Shown here one piece after another: positions 50,501 to 58,767 of a stretch of DNA of 64,000 nucleotides. The stretch lies in assembly GCA_016801885.1 (NCBI GenBank), contig CM028895.1, positions 16,016,001 through 16,080,000 of the forward strand. The letters are read 5' to 3'. This stretch comes from Toxotes chatareus. Its lineage: Eukaryota; Chordata; Actinopteri; Toxotidae. Each line of letters begins with the position of its first letter. Position 1 is the stretch's first letter. The position numbers and the translations under genes were made by a program. The notes under the pieces were generated by a model. That model was not told the origin of the DNA. It saw nothing but the letters and a program-made list of their open reading frames with translations, and ran no database searches.

Positions 50501-51264
50501 TAAATTTTTTTTTACCTCAAAATGTCATAAATAAAACGTCATAGTATAGTAAGGCGTCAAAATCGGGCAAACAAAGTCAAAAAATTTTTTGACCTCAAAA
50601 TGTGCCAAAAAACGTCATAGTATAGTAAGGCATCAAAATCGGCCAAAAAAATGTCAAAAATTTTTTTGATCTCAAAATGTCATAAAAAAACGTCATGGTG
50701 TAGTAAGGCATCAAAATCGGCCAAAAAAAGTCACAATTTTCTTTGACTTCAAAATGTCATAAAAAACGTCATAGTATAGTAAGGCATCAAAATCGGCCAA
50801 AAAAAGTCAAATTTTTTTTTGATCTCAAAATGTCATAAAAAACGTCATGGTGTAGTAAGGCATCAAAATCGACCAAAAAAAGTCATACTTTAGTATGACC
50901 TCAAAATGTCATAAAAAACGTCATAGTATGTTAAGGCATCAAAATCGGGCAAACAAAATCAAAAATTCGTTTGACCTCAAAATGTCATAAAAAATGTCAT
51001 AGTATAGTAAGGCATCAAAATCGGCCAAAAAACATCATATTATAGTAAGGCATCAAAATCAGGCAAAAAAAGTCCAAAATTTTTTTGACCTCAAAATGTC
51101 ATTAAAAACGTCATAGTATAGTAAGGCATCATAATCGGCCAAAAAAAGTCTAAATTTTTTTTGACCTCAATATGTCATAAAAAATGTTATAGTATAGTGA
51201 GGCATCAAAATCGGCCAAAAAAAGTCATACTTTAGTATGGCCTCAAAATATGTCAAAATTGGCC

Positions 51265-51640
51265 ATGTTTTGGAAGTTTTTCCGGCTTCTGGTGAATAAT
51301 GAAATAGAGACTTCTTCTGGCCGACAAGGTTTTATTTTCATTGCAAAGAAATGGTCAATCAGTACACAAAGCAGTCCTAGTGAACAAAGATCCTGAACAT
51401 TGGGAGACCTCAGCATTTATGCTTGAGGTGTGTTTCACATCCTTTTGGCATTGGCATGGGCTCCCTGCAGTGTGTCTCACATCTAGGGTAGCCTGCAGGA
51501 TTTTGCATCCAGGTGATATGTATTAAGAGGTTTAGGTACCACAGTCTAATAACATAGTAAATAAAACATGAGGTACTTGTCATATTTGTCATAATATGCA
51601 TGAATTTAAGCTGAAAGCCAAATGTTGGAATAAACAGTAC
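51265..51640 (-). mobile_element. LTR-like (R-U5) remnant of an endogenous retrovirus
   Basis: On the minus strand this non-satellite segment carries AATAAA (51331-51336) followed by CCTTGTCGGCCAGAAG and a U5-like stretch that ends where the satellite begins. Upstream, in minus-strand order, come U3-like non-coding sequence and then the integrase fragment. The order integrase fragment, then LTR-like sequence, is what a 3'-end retrovirus fragment would show, with env deleted. The LTR call rests on position and the poly(A) signal. Confidence 0.45.
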
Positions 51641-51701
51641 AGGTGAATGTTACACTTTGTGTTTCTGTCAGATTGACAGAAACACATGTGAACATGATAG
51701 G

Positions 51702-51932
51702 TCAGCGTTTCTTTCTTAAGTCCTTAATCAGCACCCAGTTGTCAGGTTGGAAATCATGGAGTGATATGGAAGCTGGTGGTGGAAGGGCTGACCAGTGTAG
51801 GGGAGTGGCCTGGTTACAGGTTCCACTCCTAGAGATGGAGGTATGCCAAAAAGAATTTCAAAGGGACTCATGTTCACTGTGGACCTTTTTCTCATTCTCA
51901 TATGCATTAGAACAATAGGCAGAGCCTCACAA
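51702..51932 (-). pseudogene. degraded retroviral pol (integrase C-terminal part)
   Basis: Read on the minus strand, one frame contains CEALPIVLMHMR followed shortly by MSPFEILFG, the end of a retroviral integrase core and the start of its C-terminal region. The downstream part, DNWVLIKDLRKK (about 51702-51764), which resembles the integrase C-terminal DNA-binding domain, is in a different frame, so a frameshift separates them, and a stop follows. The 5' side is cut off at the inverted satellite (about 51940), so most of pol is missing. The type is closest to gamma/epsilon-like fish endogenous retroviruses. It is non-functional. Confidence 0.7.
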
Positions 51933-51939
51933 CACTCAC

Positions 51940-52364
51940 TATACTATGACTTTTTTAATGACATTTTGAGGCCATACTAAAGTATGACTTTTTTTGGCCG
52001 ATTTTGAAGCCTTACTACACTATGACATTTTTTGGCATATTTTGAGGCCTTACTATATTATGATGTTTTTTGGCCAATTTTGAAGCCTTGCTATACTATG
52101 ACGTTTTTTATGACATTTTGAGGTCATACTAAAGTATGACTTTTTTTGGCCGATTTTGATGCCTTACTATACTATGACATTTTGAGGCCACACTAAAGTA
52201 TGACTTTTTTTGGCCTGTTTTGAAGCCTTACTACACTATGACGTTTTTTATGACATTTTGAGGCCATACTAAGGTATGACTTTTTTTGGCCTATTTTGAA
52301 GCCTTACTATACTTTGACGTTTTTTGGTATATTTTGAGGCCACACTAAAGTATGACTTTTTTGG
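51940..52364 (-). repeat. inverted block of the same satellite
   Basis: About five to six units in reverse orientation relative to the main array (TATACTATGACGTTTTTTAT, GACATTTTGAGGCC). They are of form A, with GTCATACTTTAGTATGAC-type cores and GGCC-GATTTTGA-GCC. This matches the sequence type at the edges of the main array, not its centre. The retrovirus fragment separates the two orientations. Confidence 0.93.
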
Positions 52365-52396
52365 TCCCATTGTCTCTGTCTCAGCAGTGCGATGCC
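52364..52396 (+). repeat. edge repeat, right copy
   Basis: Diverged copy of 33639-33671 in direct orientation, immediately outside the inverted satellite block. See the left copy for the shared core. Confidence 0.65.
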
Positions 52397-52553
52397 GGGG
52401 GCACGCCCCACTATTTGAGAAGGACTGCCTTATGGGGACAAATTTCATTGCTGCTTCACTCTGCTGTCATCTGACAATAGAAATAGGCGTTACACAGCAA
52501 AAACAATCCTAAATCCAGGAGAGTATTTTATAGTCTCCTGGTGTCTGCAAGAC

Positions 52554-52886
52554 TTACTGCACTGGTTGGGCCTTCACCATCCATCTGTGTTTAATGCTAA
52601 ATTGAACCCCTCTCTGAACCATCAAGTCAATAATAACATCTAACATCTGAAGTATGTTTAAGAAGTCATCAGACCTGGGCAGCCAGTCTGTGTTGGAATA
52701 AAGTATGTTCTCTTGGAATTGTTCAATATTTTCCTTGGACTTTGGTTTTCCAAATGTACTTAGAACAGTACTTAAAGGGGAAGCAGGGATAGAGTAAAGG
52801 CTTAGTACAGCTTCATAGCTCATTTTTGCTCTAAGCTTGGTTGAGCTGTGCTTTCTTCTGGATGCTGTTTCATAAAACACTGACAC
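52554..52886 (-). other. unidentified open reading frame, 110 codons
   Basis: One of the longer non-repeat open frames outside the known exons, from ATG to TAG on the minus strand. It has mixed composition with an amphipathic stretch (LNILQMLDVIIDLMVQRG) and no signal peptide, membrane helix or domain that I recognise. It lies beside the satellite and retroviral debris, so it may be a fragment of a mobile element or a chance frame. There is no support for expression. Confidence 0.2.
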
Positions 52887-53643
52887 ATACTGTCAGACTG
52901 GACCAGTAATCACCTGGACTATGTGAAACACTTTCCCTGCCTTTAGTAAGTCTAACAGGAACTGCTCTTTTAGAAATGACTTTCCTTTTTGAAAATGATG
53001 ATAAATAGATAACAGTGCTGTTCCCTCAGAGGATGAGACAGTACATTAGCACTGAAGTGTGTTCAAAAATGGAAAACTCTCATAAGCTTTGATTTTTATG
53101 AGGGAGTGAGACTGCTTAGCCGTCAATTAAGTTTCTTTTTTCTTCTCTTTGAATATTACAGGCTGCTGTACAAAAGACAACTGCATAAGCTTTTGCAGAA
53201 GAGGATTTGTTCCAAAACCCCACAAGCTTGGATTTAGTAAAGGTGCATGCAGGATATTTCTTTTAAGAAGTTTAACTCGATACATTTCTGTGTTTATTTT
53301 TCAGATTTAAGAGTGCCACACTGCTCAACAGGAACACAACAGCAGTGAGTAAAACTGAAATTATTACCATGTGGTGTAATTAATCTTTTTCTGAGTGTAA
53401 TCAACCACTAGAGCACGGAAACAGAGGCACTCAAAGTGGGCAGTATTCATGTATAGAGGGCTCATGTCCTGTGGCAAATTTAATATTATATTAAATATTT
53501 TTTATCAGTTACATTTAGATTCTGTGTGTGTCTGTGTTTAAATTAAAAAAAAATCTGACATGAAGCACCAGCATTTTCAGCTAGCAATTCAGCTGAGACT
53601 GACTTTATTACTAACTTTATTAATAGAATTACGCCACCCAGTA

Positions 53644-53692
53644 CAGTACAGTACAGTGTATGTTAATCATTAACATACACTGTACTGTACTG
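53644..53692. repeat. 49-bp perfect palindrome (24-bp arms, 1-nt centre)
   Basis: Every position from 53644 pairs with its mirror down to the single central C at 53668. The arms begin with repeated CAGTA units (CAGTACAGTACAGTG). Such a near loop-free hairpin could come from a foldback event or a short inverted duplication. Confidence 0.9.
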
Positions 53693-53998
53693 CATGTCAT
53701 TTTATTAAATCATTTAATGCTTTTTCGTAATGTCAAAAAAAAGAAAACAAAAAACTTCTAAGTAGTGTTTGCTGTTGCAGCTACTGTTAATAGTTTAAAA
53801 AAGGAATGCTACAGCAGAATGCCGTACAGTATGTGGATGACTAACATTATGTGCACTGGCTGACTGAGTTTCATGAGGAAAGTTAGTTCATCTAGGTTGC
53901 TAACTGTAAAGGCTGGTGGTTCTCATGTCTTAGGCCACTAGTGTTGTGCTAAGCTAAGCCTTTGAGTCTCCTCCATTGCTCCACTGACCACTTAGAAA

Positions 53999-54018
53999 CA
54001 CACACACACACACACACA
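53999..54018. repeat. CA microsatellite
   Basis: About ten CA units without interruption. Confidence 0.85.
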
Positions 54019-54664
54019 AACCTTGTGCCACAAACTGTGCTGAGTGGATGAATACACCAATCTCATTATCATATAATCATTAGAAAATTGGTAATGTGGT
54101 GAGGAAAATGAAACAGGAAAGTTCAAAATGAGCTAGTGAAATATAAGTTGAAAAATACTAGTTTAATTTATTTTATCTTAACTAATTGGTGGTATTGAGG
54201 AAAAAGTATAACGTTTTAATATTTTTTAACACTCCATTGTCATAACTTAAGTGTTATTTATTCAGTTGTATTCCTGATTTGTCTGATTACCTTTTATTAC
54301 ATTTGGTCAGTATGTTGAGTAAAGTTAGGAGCTCTGAGAGCGTGTGGCCAGGTTTTCACTGGATGCACCTTCACCTCTCAGCAGTCCCAAAACATGCAGC
54401 TCAGACAAGATCATGTACAACTTTAAGAAATGTTTTCACAGCAGGTGCTGTGTTTACCCCTTTGAAGTCTAGCAGTAAATTAAGAGGACATTTCTCTTTT
54501 GTGGCTTTGGGTTGTTCTCTCCAATGAGGGATTTTAGCAAAATGCAAACGATATACCAGTGGGAGTAGCTCGAGTCTCTCGGCTGCTGCAAAACAAACAC
54601 TTCACTCTGAAATGAAGGAGACATCAAGCGTGCTTATAAAAACAGACATTTAGCTGCATGGGGG

Positions 54665-54670
54665 TTTATT
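54665..54670 (-). terminator. cep128: candidate cep128 poly(A) signal
   Basis: AATAAA on the minus strand, about 0.7 kb beyond the cep128 stop codon. I saw no other AATAAA between them, so it is the best candidate for the end of the 3' UTR. Confidence 0.4.
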
Positions 54671-55383
54671 CATAGTGCATGTACTTCTTTTGCATTTCAT
54701 AAAAAATAGACATCCATTTGTGCTTATTGTCTCTCTTTACAAATACATACTGCATGAAAAAAAACAGGAAGTCATAAAGAAAATTGGTCAATACATTGAA
54801 AGAGGTGGTAAAAGAGAAAACAGATTTGTCACATTGTCATGATAAAGACAACCAGTGGGTTAGTAAAAAGGAAAAAAAAAAACTGCATATTCTTCAAAAG
54901 GCACCAGAGTTCTCTTTGTGTAGAGTTACTCTGTACTAAATCAGTTTAGCACAAACACATTGGCATGATAACAAGAGTACAGCTTTATCATTAGGTAAAT
55001 AGTATTTAAAACAGCTGTTGCGTAGTTAAAATGTTGTAATAATGGTTAAAAAAAATTTAACTAACTGTTTTGGTTGAAATCTTTTTCAAACCTATTAAAT
55101 ACATTCAATCCAGGGCCTTATAAATAACATTAAAACACTTTACAGTATCACCTCCTTCAAAGTATTTCTCACACTTTGCTGTGAAAGCTCAGAGTCTTAC
55201 CCTTCTGCTCTTGAGCACCTTCAGTGATTGAGGTAGTCGAGGAGGATTATTGTTGAGTGCAAAGCCTTCTAGTGTAGTCAAGTTGCTCTTTGTTCTGGAT
55301 GAGCACCAGTAAGGTAGATTCACTTGTAGGCACCGCGTGTTTGGGTTTGTTGAGATACAGATAAAGGTTCACGTGAGGTTGAG

Positions 55384-55457
55384 CTAATCCGTGAGGGGTT
55401 TGGACCCGCTGACTGTGGACTCATCCAAGTCTGAGCTGGTCAGACGTTTGTGAGGAG
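55384..55457 (-). CDS. cep128: cep128 last coding exon
   Basis: A TTTCTCTGCTACAG acceptor opens a 74-nt coding segment. Its first two bases complete a Ser codon begun by the T at the end of the previous exon. It reads SPHKRLTSSDLDESTVSG and then SKPLTD before TAG. The Ser/Thr-rich acidic tail has no fold that I recognise. The exact phase match with the upstream donor is the main evidence that both belong to one protein. It forms the C-terminus of the centriolar coiled-coil protein. Confidence 0.78.
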
Positions 55458-56320
55458 CTGTAGCAGAGAAACAGAGGGGAGGGTGGAAAGAAGAACAATT
55501 ATATCACCCAGTTACAATCAAAAATGTGGAAATAAAATTCCTTGCTGTTGTTAGATGAAGTTGTTCCTTATAACAAATAGCACCTAAATGATTAACACTA
55601 CTGGTAACTGCCAGTTGTCATTAATATGTGTGATCTGCATTCTGTATTAACACTGGTGTTAACAGCCATAAATGTTTGGGACATCATAATTGTTGGAGGT
55701 AAAAAAGACGCAAAGCCACAGAACGTACGCTCCCTCACACTGTGCCAGTATATCTGTAAGCAGCTTAGGAAAGTGCTACAAGTGATTTTGGCTGTGAGTC
55801 ACTGGCAGTGATACAGACAGACACACTTCCAGAGCACTGATGGAAAGTTTAGTCAAGTTTAACTCTGGATGCCATAGTCAAATTCATGATGCATTATTGT
55901 ATACAATACTGTACATAATAATGCATCATGAATTTGACTATGGCATCCAGAGTGAAATTCCTAACTTATATCACATCACTACAGTGATGATTTAAAGTGG
56001 AGTCCAGCAACATGAAACACATGCCCAGCGAAGAATGTTCCTAAAATTGATTGAAAATGATCTAGAAATTGATTTACAGGAAGATGGAAGACATGGAAAA
56101 GGTTGTTTTGAAAATAATCAATTCATAATCAACGCTGCATTTTGACTAATGACCTGACGTCATTGTGCGGGCATGTGATTCTGTGGTGCAAAACAAAAAA
56201 ATACAGGTTTACATTTTCAAGTTATCTATAGATGCAGAGAAACATGACTGCTATCAAACCATCCTCTGGCAGATAAGCTGTTGGAACACAGGTCTGCAGC
56301 TTCAGTGTATCATTACTCAC
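55458..56320 (-). other. cep128: cep128 last intron, with a near-perfect palindrome
   Basis: Bounded by GTGAGT donor and CTACAG acceptor on the minus strand. No coding sequence recognised. It contains the inverted repeat at 55862-55953. Confidence 0.7.
55862..55953. repeat. 92-bp inverted repeat with 37-bp perfect arms
   Basis: 55862-55898 and 55917-55953 are exact reverse complements. The 18-nt interior (GTATACAATACTGTACAT) is itself largely self-complementary, so almost the whole 92 nt can fold into one hairpin. There is no open frame, and no flanking target duplication was obvious. It could be a very young foldback element (MITE-like) or a hairpin RNA within the cep128 intron. Confidence 0.9.
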
Positions 56321-56429
56321 ACAGTGTGTCAGACTTCAGCGAGCTGCTCAGGAACGTGCTGGGGCCTTTGATGGAGGAAGAAAGAGCAGCCAGTCTCAGG
56401 CTCCTGGACATGGCATCCAGCTTCTCGTC
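56321..56429 (-). CDS. cep128: cep128 penultimate coding exon
   Basis: A CTTGTCTCCCAG acceptor and a GTGAGT donor bound a 109-nt exon in frame with its neighbours. It enters at phase 0 after IQEYR, reads DEKLDAMSRSLRLAALSSS and then IKGPSTFLSSSLKSDTL, and leaves one T for the next exon. The first part continues the coiled coil; the second is a Ser-rich linker. Human CEP128 has a comparable Ser-rich tail with FL-SS motifs after its last coiled coil, which fits this position. Confidence 0.8.
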
Positions 56430-57937
56430 CTGGGAGACAAGTGGACACACCGACAAGACTAAAAGTCTGCAACCACGCAAGCAGAAGTATGAGGCTGTAA
56501 TGCATGTTACACACAGAAAAAAGAGCTGAGTATGTGATAAAAGGATAAAGGGAAGGCAAACGGAATTATTTTTAGATCTTTATAGCAGCAGAGGGTCTAG
56601 CCTGAGGGTGGCGCCAGCGTACATGCTGGCAATTGCCATCTTGAGTTGTCTGATGACCTTCAACTCATGATGTGATGATGGAAAGATTCAACAAACTGAA
56701 TGAACAAACATCTGTGACAGATGGAACAAATGTCTGTTCCAAGTCAGACCAGCATGGCTTAATTTCACAATGTAAAAATTCCCATGGTGCACCATGTCCA
56801 TAGGTGTGAACAGCTGTGTAAAACATTCACACTGCACTTTACAGAGCAAACAAACTATACAAAATGTAATTTAGTGCACCATAAAATCAGAACTGTAGGC
56901 CAAATATGGTTGTTTGCACATCCCAAATGTTCCACAGCATAATAAAATATTCTGTTCGGGAAGTGAGTGATTTGTGAACCGTGTGCAGCCGTGTATGATA
57001 AAAGCTTCTTTGAGAGACATTTGCTTGTAAACATGCAGGCAAAAGGGCCCCAGTCTGAACAGATACCTCTAAATATTTTGTGATTCTGTTGCAAAGTCTC
57101 TGCTGTCTCTTGAATTTTGACACATTTGACAGATTTTTTTTTTTTTCTAAATCCTGTGTGTGTGTGTAGATCATTAATGTTACAGATGTCCTGCAATGTT
57201 CAAGACGAGCATCAACAACAAAAACATCCTGTCTGAACAGAGTTTGGGAAACTGGTGTTTGAAGCAGAGAAGCACTATTATATGTGGCAAACAGGCTGTT
57301 TGTTGCTGGCGCTGCCAGCTCTGATCAAGATGGAAGTCTTGTAAAGACATTTCATCCATCGCTTTTCCTTAAACAAACCCCGGGTGGGCAGCAGCTATTA
57401 AGCTAATGCAATCGCCACTTATCACTCAACACGGGAGTCATTTGGCAAACCAACAGGGTAATCTGGCAGATTACAACCATTTAAAAAGTGACTGTATGGC
57501 TGTTTTGGGGGAAGCTGCATACTGCTAATGGCAATCAGCTGTCAGCAATGATGTCTTGATGGCTCCCTCGACTGTTCTACAGCACAGAAGATGACAATTA
57601 ACAGTGACTGGTAAAATTCAGCTGTTGTTTGAGTCTACGTTTGCGCCATTGCTCCAGCTTGTCCCACTCTGTCCATCCATGATGCATTACCAGCATGAGA
57701 AATTATTCATTTATTCATACAAGTTGCAAATTAGGTGCGGTGCACACACTGGCACCAGTGTGGGCGAGCTAGACTCATAAATGGCTCTCAAAGTCAGGCT
57801 ATCCTTATCCAAACGGCTGCTGTTTGAACAAAGCAGTGTAATTAGCGACTGAAATAGAAAAAGTGTGGGTTGTTGTTTGGGAATACAGGCTCTTGTAAGG
57901 CATTATAAAGCTCATTTTTCTAGAGTAGAATTGCAAC

Positions 57938-57957
57938 TGTGTGTGTGTGTGTGTGTG
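57938..57957. repeat. GT microsatellite beside a cep128 exon
   Basis: GTGTGT run that ends 12 nt downstream (minus-strand sense) of an exon donor. Read on the minus strand it is an AC repeat close to the 5' splice site, a setting that can affect donor use. Confidence 0.8.
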
Positions 57958-57969
57958 GACATGTCATAC

Positions 57970-58083
57970 TCTGTACTCCTGGATTCTGGTTTTGGACTCG
58001 TCCAGCTGGTGCTGCAGGTCCCAGACGATCTCTTTGTATTTGGTGTAGCGCTGCTCCACCATCTCCCTCTGCCGCTGTGACTC
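57970..58083 (-). CDS. cep128: cep128 coiled-coil exon (38 codons)
   Basis: Acceptor CTGTGCCTTCAG and donor GTATGA bound a 114-nt, phase 0-0 exon. It reads ESQRQREMVEQRYTKYKE followed by IVWDLQHQLDESKTRIQEYR, a highly charged heptad-type coiled coil. The RY-KY...LQH sequence lines up with the RYSKYR...LQHH stretch that I recall near the C-terminus of human CEP128. CEP128 is a mother-centriole subdistal appendage protein involved in cilium signalling. Adjacent exons splice in frame on both sides. Confidence 0.83.
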
Positions 58084-58379
58084 CTGAAGGCACAGGATGG
58101 AGACAGTGTCATCATACACACAAGAGACAACGGTGCTTCACCAAGGCAAAGAACCAGACCCTGAGCATCTGAATAGTCTGAACCTTACATTATAGTCAAA
58201 GAACAACACTGAAATTAATACATAACATTGATTAACTGGTTAAATGTGATAATGCATGGCTGTAACAGTGAACTATACCATTAAAAGGTTATTCCCCTGT
58301 GGTTTCCTGCATTGTGTTTATCAGACATTATTCAACGGAATGGGAAGAAATAACAGTTTTGATGTTTTCTCAAACACCT

Positions 58380-58600
58380 CTGTAAGCTGTGTTGCACAGA
58401 CTTCTACTGAAGTTAGCATGCTAACCAGCTAGCCCCAGCCTGTCCTGTCTTGTAATACCACTTTGTACCAAAATGTGCATTTCCTTGTTTCTTATGATAG
58501 GGGTGGACACCTCAGCTTTCTGTTAATATGTTTGGAGTGTGAGTTCAGCAGTTGGCCAGTTCTTACACGTTGCCCCTTTAATGTTTTACTGTACCTGCAG
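58380..58600. mobile_element. dispersed teleost repeat fragment (family not named)
   Basis: The stretch containing GTTAGCATGCTAACCAGCTA, TAATACCACTTTGTACCAAA and GGGGTGGACACCTCAGCTTT looks like a widespread fish repeat of SINE-like or non-autonomous type. It has no coding capacity. The assignment rests on remembered motifs, so the edges are approximate. Confidence 0.4.
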
Positions 58601-58689
58601 TTGGTAATTGAAGGGAAAGAAAATGAAGTTGATCTAAAACACATAAAATAAACATTTAAAAAATACAGCTGGGCTTCCAGTGAACACAC

Positions 58690-58767
58690 CTCCAGATCTT
58701 TGAAGTTTTCCATCAGACACAGTTTTTCGGGAATTGACTCCAAGTGGTCCAAGGCTACTCTCGTGTT
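58690..58767 (-). CDS. cep128: cep128 exon with the ALDHLES-PEKL motif (26 codons)
   Basis: Acceptor GTTTCTAG and donor GTGTGT bound a 78-nt, phase 0-0 exon. It reads NTRVALDHLESIPEKL and then CLMENFKDLE. The ALDHLES-PEKL-LxE-FKD pattern is what I recall of the C-terminal region of vertebrate CEP128 and is the strongest single piece of evidence for the gene identity. It follows the 24-nt exon and precedes the 38-codon coiled-coil exon without frame change. Confidence 0.85.

Larger units (their letters stand above)
33683..51264 (+). repeat. large tandem satellite array, unit about 76 bp
   Basis: About 17.6 kb of head-to-tail copies (roughly 230) of one unit. The invariant half reads CTCAAAATGTCATAAAAAA, then CGTCATAGTATAGTA. 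The other half comes in two main forms: (A) AAGGCATCAAAATCGGCC, AAAAAAAGTC, then TACTTTAGTATGAC or an A/T palindrome; and (B) TGGCGTTTTTTTCGGGC, AAAAAAAGTCAAAA, TTTTTTTCGAC. Form A occurs at the very left edge and dominates 48.2-51.25 kb. Form B fills about 33.9-44.5 and 46.1-48.2 kb, and 44.5-46.1 kb is mixed. Units vary mainly in A/T-run length, with some truncated units. The Lys/His/Ser-rich open frames inside it are by-products of the repeat. It lies between two genes, so it is interstitial rather than obviously centromeric. Confidence 0.97.
52397..54650. other. intergenic DNA between satellite complex and cep128
   Basis: AT-rich sequence with a CA run (53999-54018), a 49-bp perfect palindrome and one unidentified minus-strand open frame (52554-52886). 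No exon of a known gene was recognised. Confidence 0.6.

Noticed and set aside
33683..51264. CRISPR-like or coding tandem-repeat locus
   Set aside because: There are no unique spacers between conserved repeats, the unit is continuous, and the genome is eukaryotic.
58492..58752. 86-codon minus-strand open frame overlapping a cep128 exon
   Set aside because: It reads through the exon donor into intron; only the GT-AG-bounded 78 nt continues in frame with the neighbouring exons.
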